Shown here one piece after another: positions 27,201 to 34,407 of a stretch of 64,000 bases of DNA. A model generated the notes under the pieces. That model was not told where the DNA came from. It was given only the letters and a program-made list of their open reading frames with translations, and did not search any database. The stretch is from Verrucomicrobiota bacterium (GTDB lineage: Bacteria > Verrucomicrobiota > Verrucomicrobiia > Verrucomicrobiales > Akkermansiaceae). The stretch lies in NCBI GenBank assembly GCA_017301995.1, contig JAFLEH010000006.1:62001-126000 (forward strand), written 5' to 3'. Made by a program: the position numbers and the translations under genes. Within the stretch, counting starts at the first letter, position 1. Each line of letters begins with the position of its first letter.

Positions 27201-27569
27201 ATTGGATTGGCGGATCGAGCGGATTTCGACCATGCGCTCGATCCACTCCGCGCAGGCCTTGGCGGCTGGACGCTGGGTCAGGGTTTTGGCAATGGAAATG
27301 CCGTGTTCGGTGAGCTTGAAATTCGCCTTTTCCTTGTCCCCCCGGTCAATGCCTGTAACGAACGAGGGTTCCCCGAACAGGAATTGGAGTTTCGCAGCGG
27401 ATTCGAGCTGAGATGCCAGCGCTTCGTAGGCGTGAACGGTGAAATAGGCGGAAACAAAGGAAAGATGGCTGCCCGGCTGGATCTCGGATTTCAAGAATTC
27501 GCCTACGGTGCCGCGGTGGGCACGGTTGTCGCGCAATGACGAATTCGACTTGGGACCGCTGGATTGCAT
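24228..27569 (-). CDS. HKD (phospholipase D-like) domain fused to SNF2-type helicase
   Basis: 1,113 residues from ATG 27569 (MQSSGPKS); upstream in-frame alternatives are ATG 27617 and TTG 27707. Residues 30-180 form a PLD-like nuclease domain with one HKD-type site (FLHGKAY at 124-130 and LGSSNF at 142-147). The SF2 motor follows: Walker A ADSVGLGKT (273-281), VIDESHNF (DESH box), LFTAFADTARYLY, TDCISEGQNLQ and QRFGRIDRIGSRN. HKD-helicase fusions sit next to methyltransferases in several restriction-like systems, where they cut or translocate on unmodified DNA. It is the first gene of the operon; the 270 bp upstream probably carry its promoter. Confidence 0.87.
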   Translation of the reverse strand: MQSSGPKSNSSLRDNRAHRGTVGEFLKSEIQPGSHLSFVSAYFTVHAYEALASQLESAAKLQFLFGEPSFVTGIDRGDKEKANFKLTEHGISIAKTLTQRPAAKACAEWIERMVEIRSIRQSNFLHGKAYHIENGNASSAILGSSNFTVPGLGLGKNSNIELNLVVDSDRDRKDLKAWFSEVWGNDDLTKCVRDEVLTYLNRLASPNAPQFIYFLTLFHLFRDELEGTKDVDEALKRTTLLESQVWKMLYSFQRDGAKGAINKLLDFNGCILADSVGLGKTFEALAVIKYFELRNERVLVLCPKKLRPNWTVFKSNSRLNPLLEDGFGFDVVSHTDLSRTTGLTGDIDLANFNWHNYSLIVIDESHNFRNNAVGKPKEDGTPRRTRYERLLEEVIQKGQKTKVLLLSATPVNNQIADLRNQISFIAGGDVARDTSGEHDGAFKEKLGIPSIKETTRKAQAKFTNWTKKPASERKARDLIHELGSDFFKLLDGLSIARSRSQIKRYYAKEMERLGGFPKREKPSAEYPSIDLLNDFISFEELDRKISELKLSLYHPSTKLKKNLPPEVLAKYAAKIGNFNQEGRERILICMMKINFLKRLESSIDSFRLTLQRTIEKIDKLEAKIQAFESKRDNNPTLDFANLSEDDFDDLELDPEDLEIGGKHKINLAHLNLPEWLLAVRQDKAQLQNLLDHSRPVIPARDAKLSRVRELIAAKVANPTENIDGKPVRKVILFTAFADTARYLYDNLAKWSQDSLGIHTALVCGGGLYKTSLGKAELEHILTNFSPLSKKRDRQPELPQDQEIDLLIATDCISEGQNLQDCDLLINYDIHWNPVRIIQRFGRIDRIGSRNKSVSLVNFWPTKDLDAYLNVKNRVEDRMALVDLTASGEDNLLASDQIEDLIKADLHYRNKQLKDLQNGVVDFDEEDPEGISLADFSLTDFRLDLLRFLENNRELLETAELGLFAVVPPDPELPVSQPGILFCFRQRDNKRPTEVNPLAPYYLVYVLDDGNVRLTFMQPKQCLELFRTLAAGHANAFTDLCDAFDTRNANGSDMNHESRLLDSAMESIKRTFARRATTSLLSGRDGLLPMASETPSSADDMELVTWLVVMEKIP

Positions 27570-27839
27570 GGAATTTGAGGGAAATATGGCGCGGAAATTG
27601 CCTGCTGAGCGCGCCATAAGACGGGCGGAAAGCTGCTGCCGAGGAAAGGCGATTCGCCTCAACAGTCCGCACGGGCGAGAACTATCGGATTTCCCTTGTG
27701 GCCACAAGGCAAAAGGGGGGCATGCTAGAATGAAAATCGGGGCGGTTAATGCCGTTGTGGGTGACCGTCGCGTGGACCGGGGCCTCGGTGACGGGAAAGA
27801 ACCAGTTTCGTGGGTGTGGGTTCATGGGGATGTCATTGG
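27570..27839. promoter_or_regulatory. Upstream region of the defence operon
   Basis: This 270-bp stretch lies between the WYL-domain gene and the first operon gene, both on the minus strand. It includes an imperfect palindrome around 27695-27710 (CTTGTGGCCACAAG, 14 bp, perfectly symmetric) just upstream of the TTG at 27707. That symmetry fits an operator for the neighbouring WYL regulator, but no experiment supports this. No clear -35/-10 pair could be assigned. Confidence 0.4.
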
Positions 27840-28520
27840 TCAGGCGGGCAACATGCGGTCCAGGCGGAAGGTGCGCGGGGCGTTGCGGGTCTGGCACCAG
27901 GCGAGGAGGTAGAGCGGGCCGTCCGCCGGCTCGGGGATCTCGCCGGGGTCGTCCACGAGAAATTGGTAGTGGCTGGCGAGATCGAGACCGAACAGCGAGG
28001 TTGGGAGCGCCCGGCGGGAGTCCCCGGGAGCGGAGCCGCCCGAATAGCGGAACGCGAAGGCGCGGCCAGAACGGATGTGCATGAGGATCTCCGCGGCGAG
28101 GGCACGTTGGCAAGGATCGCTGAGTTGGGGCAGGTCATCCTCCCGGACTTCCAGACGGGGAATGTTCTGCCATTCCCGGAGCCATTCGGGATCGGGGTTT
28201 GATGCAAGCCGCGTTGCCGCGCTCCGGTGGCCAGCGTTTTCAGGGAACGGCGCGGCATGGTCAGGGGGCGAAGCGGGTGCGTGCGGAGTGATTGCTTTCC
28301 TGGAATGCTGGAATTCCGTAGCTCCGGGCACGAATGCCGGATCGATGGCGGACGGTGGCGCAGTCGATGCTGCTGACGCAGGCGGAGAGGCGGAACGGAC
28401 CAAAGCTGCCAACAGGGCCGCCACCCCGGACGGCACCGGCGTGGTGGATGACACGGCCTTTGCGCCAGGAACCGGCAGCAACAGTCCGGAGAGCATTTGG
28501 AAAAACGAGCGGCGAATCAT
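27840..28520 (-). CDS. WYL-domain protein with apparent export signal
   Basis: 226 residues from ATG 28520. The N-terminus (MIRRSFFQMLSGLLLPVPGA) has a twin-arginine-like RRSFF and a hydrophobic stretch ending in an AKA-type cleavage site, followed by an Ala/Pro/Ser-rich linker. The C-terminal 90 residues read as a WYL fold (FAFRYSGGSAPGDSRRALP, LYLLAWCQTRNAPRTFRLDR). WYL domains normally sense ligands in cytoplasmic transcription factors, so an exported copy would be odd. The alternative is that the hydrophobic N-terminus is not a signal. It lies 61 bases downstream of a classical WYL regulator, probably co-transcribed. Confidence 0.65.
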   Translation of the reverse strand: MIRRSFFQMLSGLLLPVPGAKAVSSTTPVPSGVAALLAALVRSASPPASAASTAPPSAIDPAFVPGATEFQHSRKAITPHAPASPPDHAAPFPENAGHRSAATRLASNPDPEWLREWQNIPRLEVREDDLPQLSDPCQRALAAEILMHIRSGRAFAFRYSGGSAPGDSRRALPTSLFGLDLASHYQFLVDDPGEIPEPADGPLYLLAWCQTRNAPRTFRLDRMLPA

Positions 28521-28581
28521 TGTTGTGGAGTTTCGAGATTCAAGTTTCAGGATGCGGGTGGAGGAGGTGGGCCGGGATAGA

Positions 28582-29589
28582 CTAGCCGGCGGAGTAGGCG
28601 GCAAGGGCCTGGGTCAGGTTGGCGATCAGGCGCTTTCTGAGCGCGGCCGGCTTTTGGACAACGATGCCCGCCCCCTGGGAGAGCAGCCAGAAACCGAGCT
28701 GCCAGGAATCCCTGACCGTGGCGGTGAGCGAGTGCGTGCCATCGCGGGTTTCGAGGGATTGGGACGGGGAAATCGGGGTTTCGCGGAGGATGGTGGCGAG
28801 TTCGTCGCTGACCGTGGCTTTCAGCGTGATGACGGCACCTTGGCCGAACTGCGCGCCACCGGCGGCGAGGAACGCATCGAGCGAAAAGCCCTTGGGTATG
28901 TTGGCGGGAGCGTCCACCGAGGCAGCATTGTGGAAACGGTGCAGTGCGTATTGAATGGGTCCATCGTGATCGGCAGAGGTGGCCAGCAGGTAGCTGCGCG
29001 CGCCCTGTTGGATCAGTGCGAGCGGATGCAGGACACGTTCCCGTGGCGCGTCAGCCCCGGCGGAGTGATAGACCGCCCGGATCTGGCGGCGGCCCAGCAA
29101 CGCTTCCTGGACCGTTTCAAGTACATCCAGCTTTATCTCCGGCGGCAGGAATGGCAGGCCGGGTTGGACGTAGCGGACGAGGTCGGTCCATTTGGCGTAG
29201 CGGTTGCGGGAAAGCCCGCGGAGTTTGTCGCCGGCCGCATTGAACCGGCCTTCCAGCGCGGTGACAAACATGGGGGGCACCAACTGGCGCAGCAGGTCCT
29301 CCAACAGCCCGAGCGACACGGCCTCGGCCAGGGCGATGCCGGGGATGTCGAATGCTGCGTCCGCTCGCCAATGCCAGCCGTGGGGGATGGAAGAATCGTT
29401 GCATTCCAGCGGAAAAACGATGGAAAGCTCGCGCAGATCGCGTTCGACCGTGCGTTTGGTGACATCGTGGCCGGCAGCGGCCAGGCTCTCGCGCAAACTC
29501 CGCGGGGTGAAGCCCGGCCGGTGGCGGGGGATGAGCTTGAGCAGCTCCCACTGGCGGGCGAGGGTGGGTTCTCGTGCGTTGCGCGGCAT
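28582..29589 (-). CDS. WYL-domain transcriptional regulator (DeoR-type wHTH)
   Basis: 335 residues from ATG 29589 (MPRNAREP). A winged helix (RSLRESLAAAGHDVTKRTVERDLRELS, quoted in two overlapping parts here: RSLRESLAAAG and VTKRTVERDLREL) is followed by a WYL domain (RQIRAVYHSAGADAPRERVL, then SYLLATSADHDG and YALHRFHNA) and a C-terminal WCX-like extension. Regulators of this design (BrxR, CapW) sit upstream of BREX, CBASS and other defence operons and repress them until a ligand binds. Position and orientation just upstream of the defence operon suggest that role here. Confidence 0.88.
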   Translation of the reverse strand: MPRNAREPTLARQWELLKLIPRHRPGFTPRSLRESLAAAGHDVTKRTVERDLRELSIVFPLECNDSSIPHGWHWRADAAFDIPGIALAEAVSLGLLEDLLRQLVPPMFVTALEGRFNAAGDKLRGLSRNRYAKWTDLVRYVQPGLPFLPPEIKLDVLETVQEALLGRRQIRAVYHSAGADAPRERVLHPLALIQQGARSYLLATSADHDGPIQYALHRFHNAASVDAPANIPKGFSLDAFLAAGGAQFGQGAVITLKATVSDELATILRETPISPSQSLETRDGTHSLTATVRDSWQLGFWLLSQGAGIVVQKPAALRKRLIANLTQALAAYSAG

Positions 29590-29775
29590 CGTCGGGTTGG
29601 GTGGCTGGGTGGTTCGGTGCGGTTCGGAAACATCGGTTCCCGACCGGGTTGGCAGGGACTCGGCCGCGATCATCGCCGATCCCCGCGACCAAATACGTCG
29701 TGGTCGGAAATTATTTTTCCGGAGGGTGCCATGGGACACAATTGGGCTAACCTTCGTAGCCAGTTCCGCGGTCTC

Positions 29776-29964
29776 TCACTTGCCGACAGCCGAAGCGAAA
29801 TTGATGATTCTGTGCCGCTGGAAGTACCCCGGCGGGAAGATTGAATTTTCCCGTTGGATCACTTCCGGGGATTCGCCGTTTTCCAAGCGCTTGCGATCCT
29901 CCCTCCGGGAGGCGGCTTTGGCAGCGGCCCGGCTTTTCAGGTTGATGCTCTTGGACGGTTTCAT
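29776..29964 (-). CDS. Small basic protein, function unknown
   Basis: 62 residues, start ATG 29964. The sequence is strongly basic at the N-terminus (INLKSRAAAKAASRREDRKR) and ends with a Pro/aromatic segment (IFPPGYFQRHRI). The composition looks like a genuine small nucleic-acid-binding protein and differs from the alternative 88-residue frame over the same bases, which has no such pattern. It lies 186 bp upstream of the WYL regulator on the same strand. No family recognised. Confidence 0.45.
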   Translation of the reverse strand: MKPSKSINLKSRAAAKAASRREDRKRLENGESPEVIQRENSIFPPGYFQRHRIINFASAVGK

Positions 29965-30069
29965 CGGGAGTGGCGGCTTGCCTCGTTGCGAACCGGCAAT
30001 ACCTTAGCGGCACCGACGCCCTCTGTCAACAGGCATGGTGTCTGACGGGCGCGTTCCCCGATTCAGATT

Positions 30070-31827
30070 TCATGCTCCGGACTGCGGGATTGGTGTCTCC
30101 ACCACCGCGAGCAACTGCCGTGCGCGGCTGACGGCCATGAACCAGGAGTAGTGGTCATAGTCGCCGGAAAGCTCCCGGTGGGGTGGCAGGCCGATGAGAA
30201 TGACCGCTTTGGCGTCGAGGCCCTTGGCCTTGTGGATGGAGGTGTGGCGGATGGTGCCGGGGCCATCCTCTTCCTCGGTGCATTCGCGGAGGTTGCGCCC
30301 GTGGATGACCCGTCGGTCGCCGAGCGGACTCTTGGCGATGGTGGACTGAGCGTGCAGCAGCAGCACATCCTCCGGCTGGCACAGCCCGGATTTCTGCCAT
30401 TGCTGGAGGATGGATTCCACCAGGGCACAGGCATCCGCCCCGGCGGGAAGCGTGTGGATGATCGGCTCCGGACCTTCCGGGAGGTGATCGCCATGGCCGA
30501 GCGCCTCGATCATGGCGGCGGTGGCGGGGCTGGAATGGTCACGGAAAAACTGCCAGAGCGGGCGGGTGTAGCGGACAGCGGGCTGAAGGCGAACGTGGCA
30601 GGGTTGTGACCAGACGGCAGCCAGCGCGGCGGCGTCAAACCGTTCGGCGGCGCGGAATGGCGGGCGCTGTGCCACATCATAGAAGACACTGGCGGGGGCA
30701 CTACGGCCGTCGCTCAGCAGGTGTTGGTAGATGTGCCACCAGCCGCCGGACTCGCACGGCCCTGCCTCGATTTCCACCGGCCAGGAGGTGTCGTGGTCCT
30801 GCCCTTCATCGACGACCAGCGCGTCAAACGTCGGCCAAGCGGTGCGCAGCGAGGGATCGCGGGAGATTTCAAGGACCCGGCGAGGCAGGTCGATTTCATA
30901 AAAACGCCGGACGGTTTCGGTCCGACTGCCGGATGGCGGGGCGGCCATTGGATCGCCTGCCAGTGTGCAGAGTTCGAAGAACAGGCCCTCCCACCCGCGG
31001 ACAACCACCTCACCCTGGTCGAGTTTTCGGAGTGCGACGATGCGCCGCAATTGGGCGGTGAGCGCCTTGTTGTAGGTGAGGAACAGCACGCGGTGGCTGC
31101 CGCCCTGGCCGGCATAGCGGAAGGCCTGTTCAAGGGCGTGCCAGGTCTTGCCGGTGCCGGTGCCACCGCGAACGAGAATCTGGCGGTTATCGGAAAGCTG
31201 ATCCAGCAGGACAAAACGCGATTCAAACTGCCGTTTGAAAAGTTCTTCGGTGTGATCGGTGAAGGCACGTTTTTCCTCGGGCAGCGAACCCTGGCCGAAA
31301 GCGGCCAGCACCGCGCGCTTTTGCAGTGGGTCAACCGTGGCGCGGGCGTGGTTGCCAAAAATCCGCAACCAGGTGGCAATCCAGTTTTCCAAGTCGTTGC
31401 CGGTGACGAGCCAGCGGCGCGGGATGCCTTGGAAGGTTTCAACGCCACCGGGCGCGACCGCAGCCGGCACACACAACGCCTTTTCTACGAACGGGGGATG
31501 CCCCTTGGCTTCGATACCCCGGATGACACCCTGCCACTCGGCATGGAGTTGTTGGAGCGGGTCGTCGCCGCCAGCGCCCTCCCATCGGCCGGTTTCCGGG
31601 AAATGCCGGGGCAGCGAGTGTTTCACCTCCAGCACCAGCACGCCCCCCGCAGGTCCGAGGATAAGAAAATCGCCCTCTCGTTGTGTGCCTACCGCGTCCT
31701 TGTAATAATAGCCCCAAATGACGGTCCAGGAATATGGCGAATCCGCCAGCCCCTTGAGCCGCTCGGCTACGCGGATTTCCGTCTCATTGCAGGACCGGGG
31801 CGGGCGATGGTGGATCCATTCGATCAT
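30070..31827 (-). CDS. NERD nuclease-domain / UvrD-type SF1 helicase
   Basis: 585 residues. Residues 1-110 carry a NERD (nuclease-related) domain with D53 and E67-x-K69 (GDFLILGPAGG and VLVLEVKHS). The helicase part has Walker A VRGGTGTGKTWHA (219-231), VVDEGQD (about 316) and, near the end, TSIHKAKGLDAKAVIL and AVSRARQLLAVV, which are UvrD-like motifs. Nuclease-helicase fusions of this type are known antiphage effectors (for example the Nhi class), and NERD-helicases are also common on mobile elements. It stands alone on the minus strand between the WYL group and the mobile-element backbone. Confidence 0.85.
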   Translation of the reverse strand: MIEWIHHRPPRSCNETEIRVAERLKGLADSPYSWTVIWGYYYKDAVGTQREGDFLILGPAGGVLVLEVKHSLPRHFPETGRWEGAGGDDPLQQLHAEWQGVIRGIEAKGHPPFVEKALCVPAAVAPGGVETFQGIPRRWLVTGNDLENWIATWLRIFGNHARATVDPLQKRAVLAAFGQGSLPEEKRAFTDHTEELFKRQFESRFVLLDQLSDNRQILVRGGTGTGKTWHALEQAFRYAGQGGSHRVLFLTYNKALTAQLRRIVALRKLDQGEVVVRGWEGLFFELCTLAGDPMAAPPSGSRTETVRRFYEIDLPRRVLEISRDPSLRTAWPTFDALVVDEGQDHDTSWPVEIEAGPCESGGWWHIYQHLLSDGRSAPASVFYDVAQRPPFRAAERFDAAALAAVWSQPCHVRLQPAVRYTRPLWQFFRDHSSPATAAMIEALGHGDHLPEGPEPIIHTLPAGADACALVESILQQWQKSGLCQPEDVLLLHAQSTIAKSPLGDRRVIHGRNLRECTEEEDGPGTIRHTSIHKAKGLDAKAVILIGLPPHRELSGDYDHYSWFMAVSRARQLLAVVETPIPQSGA

Positions 31828-31999
31828 CAGGTAGGTGGACCACGCTACGGCGCGGATTGGTGGTTTCTATCTGTCCCGAACCACCCCATCCAGACGATCA
31901 ATGACCGCATGGGCGCAGTCCAAACGCAGAATCTCACCGGAATCCCGGCAGGATTGACGCCGGAGCCCATGCAAGAGGGCCGCGCCTACGCGATGTTGG

Positions 32000-32536
32000 T
32001 CACCTCGGCAACCGCTTCACGATCCGCGTTTCGTTGCGCAGGCTGTCGCCCTCGTTATTGACCCAAAAGCACGGGATGGCGCGCCGCGCATACATCTCGC
32101 GGGTCCGCGGATTACTTTCGATGGCGAGATAGCGGGTGTGTTCGCCGTGAACCGGAAACACGGCGGTCCTGAGCAGATGCTCCTTGATGGCCGGAGGATT
32201 CCACCAACCCAGCGGAGCGAAGCAGGCGTCCTGGGGCCGCCAGCCGGTCACCTCTTCGATCCGGTCAAGCGTCCGCAGCATCCATGTCTCGGGCCGCGCG
32301 GTGATGAGCACCACGATATGCGGCCGCACCAGTTCAACCAGCCATTGCCGGTATTGTTCTCCCGCAAGCCGTTTCTCCATGCGTTGGGGCGTGGTGCCGT
32401 GCGCGGGCGAATTGGCCACCAGCGTGTAGTTGAGGTCTAGCAAGATTATCATAGGGGGAGTCTGACGCTGCCGGGAGGCTGAGTCCATGGCGCATTTCAC
32501 GAGATCAAGCACGGGGGCTTTGGGGTCATCGGTCAT
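32000..32536 (-). CDS. HAD-like protein
   Basis: 178 residues if started at ATG 32536, which overlaps the upstream stop by 11 bases; an internal start at 32452 begins exactly at the HAD strand (MIILLDLNYTLVANSP). The fold pattern is clear: hhhDxN at the start (D-L-N rather than the usual D-x-D), VVLITARPETW as the threonine loop and a late acidic segment. A DxN motif suggests a phosphatase-type nucleophile without the usual general acid, or a lost activity. It is last in a row of small mobile-element genes and may process nucleotides or nucleic-acid ends. Confidence 0.65.
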   Translation of the reverse strand: MTDDPKAPVLDLVKCAMDSASRQRQTPPMIILLDLNYTLVANSPAHGTTPQRMEKRLAGEQYRQWLVELVRPHIVVLITARPETWMLRTLDRIEEVTGWRPQDACFAPLGWWNPPAIKEHLLRTAVFPVHGEHTRYLAIESNPRTREMYARRAIPCFWVNNEGDSLRNETRIVKRLPR

Positions 32537-32771
32537 CGCCCGCGTTGATGGTGTCAACGGCATGGCTGACTTGGGCGAGCAGCGGCAGGATCACCCGCCA
32601 CGCGTCCGGCGGGCACCAACCGAGGGCGAACCATTCCCGCTCACCGCACACATCGCGCCATTGCACGGTGACGGCGGTCTCACGGCGCATCCCCGGTTCG
32701 CGGAAGCGGAACAAGGCGCGGGTGAGCCGACCACGGCGGTCGAAGGTGAGTTGTTGGAGCCGCGCCTTCAT
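32526..32771 (-). CDS. Small protein, function unknown
   Basis: 81 residues from ATG 32771, which overlaps the stop of the AAA gene as ATGA. Beta-rich pattern with alternating basic and hydrophobic residues (MKARLQQLTFDRRGRLTRAL) and a Trp-rich centre (WFALGWCPPDAWRVILPLL). No family recognised. Tight coupling with the clamp-loader-like ATPase suggests a joint role. Confidence 0.6.
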   Translation of the reverse strand: MKARLQQLTFDRRGRLTRALFRFREPGMRRETAVTVQWRDVCGEREWFALGWCPPDAWRVILPLLAQVSHAVDTINAGDDR

Positions 32772-33436
32772 GCCAGTCCCTCCGCGTCCAGCCAGGTTTC
32801 CAGATCGGCGAGCGCGGCCCGGACGCAACCGCCGCTACCGACAGCGATTCGCGCTGCCGTCGCCCGGTCCACCGGCCAGTGGCTGCGAAGCAATGCGGTG
32901 ATGTCGTCGGTGGATGGCGACATGAGCTTGATCGACTGGAAGCGGGTCTGGAAACGCTCGGTCAGCAGGTCGAGTTGCAGGTTGCTGGTGCCGATTACCG
33001 CCCGCCCCGGCGGCAGCCGGTCGAGGTAGCTCAAGAGCAGGTCCTGCGCCTCGCGGGTGCAGCGGTCCATCTCGTTGATGATCCGCACCGAGTAAACGCC
33101 GAATAGCGACAAGGTGCCAAGGCCGGCCATCCAGTGTTTGACCACATCCACGGTGACCAGCCGGCCGTTGAATTCCTCGACAGCGAGGGTGCAACCCGAC
33201 AGCTCGGCGGCCACCATGTCGGCGATGCTGGTCTTGCCAACACCGGGCGGGCCGCAGAGCAAGAGCTTCACCGGAACGGCGGGATTGGCGTGGAGGTTGC
33301 GGGCCTTGGTGACAAGGCGGGCGGCGACGGTGGCGGCGGGGCCGCAGAGGTCATCGGGTCCGGTCGGCCGCCACGCCAGCGGTGGCGTTGTGGGGCACGG
33401 TGCCGGGTTGGGGATCATCTTCAAGGGTCGTGACAT
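32768..33436 (-). CDS. AAA ATPase resembling clamp-loader subunits
   Basis: 222 residues. Walker A LLLCGPPGVGKTS (about 57-69), sensor and box segments VRIINEMDRCTREAQDLLLS (about 117-136) and GTSNLQ (about 148) match the RFC/DnaX/RarA-like AAA+ layout, ending in a small helical lid. It is shorter than true clamp loaders, like the single-domain ATPases of phages and integrative elements. Its start (33436 or 33418) lies inside the end of the upstream gene, an overlap of 68-86 bp. Confidence 0.75.
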   Translation of the reverse strand: MSRPLKMIPNPAPCPTTPPLAWRPTGPDDLCGPAATVAARLVTKARNLHANPAVPVKLLLCGPPGVGKTSIADMVAAELSGCTLAVEEFNGRLVTVDVVKHWMAGLGTLSLFGVYSVRIINEMDRCTREAQDLLLSYLDRLPPGRAVIGTSNLQLDLLTERFQTRFQSIKLMSPSTDDITALLRSHWPVDRATAARIAVGSGGCVRAALADLETWLDAEGLA

Positions 33437-33590
33437 GGGGATCTCTGGTTAGGGTGGTGAGAGCATCGGCTACGGCCTGCGCTCCCCGGCGGTAAACCGT
33501 GACGGCGAGAAGTTCGCCATCGACGGTCACCGACCAGAAGCGGGTTTCATAGCCATCGGCTTTGCGGTAGCGGGCGACATGCACCTTCAT
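33351..33590 (-). CDS. Small protein, function unknown
   Basis: 79 residues, start ATG 33590 preceded by the TAACC leader common in this region. The first 50 residues (MKVHVARYRKADGYETRFWS) suggest a small beta-alpha domain; the tail is disordered and shares its DNA with the start of the AAA gene. No family recognised. Confidence 0.5.
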   Translation of the reverse strand: MKVHVARYRKADGYETRFWSVTVDGELLAVTVYRRGAQAVADALTTLTRDPHVTTLEDDPQPGTVPHNATAGVAADRTR

Positions 33591-33600
33591 GGTTAGAACC

Positions 33601-34143
33601 TTATTTATTCCAGCCCTCGCGAAGACTGCGGGTCTTCACCGTGTTCCGGGAAATCCCGAACCTCTCGGCCACCAGGCGGGTGTTGCGACATTCCAGCCAG
33701 TAGGCCCGGACTTCTGCCCAGAAGTCATCGCCGTGGCCGGGGTTGCCCACCTTGGCCCCCGTGCCTGACTTCGGCTTAGCCGTCGATTTCTTTGCTGGCG
33801 CGGGGGCGGGTGCCGGATCATCCGCCGGTTCGGCTTGCGGTGTGTCGGCGAACGCATCGAAGCGTCCGGCAGGAGGCGCTGGATCGGGCTGCCTGAGCGG
33901 CACGATGTTGGGTGCGGGCGCTAGCGCGGCGACCGTGTTGCCGCTGGCGAGGATTTCCGCGACGATCTCGCGGATCAGCGGCACAGGGATTTCGGTGATG
34001 GTGAAGACCAGTCCGTTGAGGCTCTTGCGCCCGACGGACTGCTTGAGGAACTTGAGGGCCTCGCCGCGGGTGCGCCCCTGGTAGCGGCCTTCGAATACAT
34101 TGTGGTCCTTGTCGTCGCAGACGATCCAGTATAGTTTGTTCAT
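33601..34143 (-). CDS. Helix-turn-helix protein with disordered middle
   Basis: 180 residues. Residues 1-70 form a conserved alpha/beta domain (MNKLYWIVCDDKDHNVFEGR). Residues 80-130 are Pro/Ala-rich linker. The C-terminal 45 hold a helix-turn-helix (NTRLVAERFGISRNTVKTRS). The leader is A/C-rich (CCAACCTAACACCACC before ATG) without a Shine-Dalgarno sequence. Likely a DNA-binding accessory protein of the mobile element. Confidence 0.65.
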   Translation of the reverse strand: MNKLYWIVCDDKDHNVFEGRYQGRTRGEALKFLKQSVGRKSLNGLVFTITEIPVPLIREIVAEILASGNTVAALAPAPNIVPLRQPDPAPPAGRFDAFADTPQAEPADDPAPAPAPAKKSTAKPKSGTGAKVGNPGHGDDFWAEVRAYWLECRNTRLVAERFGISRNTVKTRSLREGWNK

Positions 34144-34161
34144 GGTGGTGTTAGGTTGGGG

Positions 34162-34374
34162 TTAGCGGTTGGTGGTGATGTTGCCTTCGGAATCCATTCC
34201 GACCTGCGCCAGCAGCAGGCCGGTGCGGGTGCGTTTGCTCAGGTAGGCGGTGAACCCGGACGCCGGGTCCGGTCCGTTGGGTGCGACGCGCACGACCCGG
34301 AAGCCGTTGCGTTCGAGTTTGGCGACGCCCGAGCGCATCGGTTCAGGCAACGGGATGTTGGTTGGCGTGTTCAT
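34162..34374 (-). CDS. Small protein, function unknown
   Basis: 70 residues, ATG 34374, with A/C-rich leader (CCAACGACACCAACACC). Pattern: basic amphipathic helix then beta strands (KLERNGFRVVRVAPNG, TGLLLAQVGMDSEGNI). No family recognised; it sits between two better supported genes on the same strand. Confidence 0.5.
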   Translation of the reverse strand: MNTPTNIPLPEPMRSGVAKLERNGFRVVRVAPNGPDPASGFTAYLSKRTRTGLLLAQVGMDSEGNITTNR

Positions 34375-34407
34375 GGTGTTGGTGTCGTTGGTTAGGGGAA
34401 AGTGGCT

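Noticed and set aside
4937..27569. Straight assignment to BREX or DISARM
   Set aside because: No PglZ, BrxC, DrmA or DrmB among the genes; only individual families are shared.
28075..29844. 589-residue plus-strand frame
   Set aside because: Shadow of the two WYL-domain genes; Gly/Arg-rich composition typical of an antisense frame.
29747..30013. 88-residue frame over the small basic protein
   Set aside because: Different frame of the same bases with no coding character; the 62-residue frame fits better.
30721..32061. 446-residue plus-strand frame
   Set aside because: Shadow of the NERD/UvrD helicase on the other strand; lacks any family pattern.
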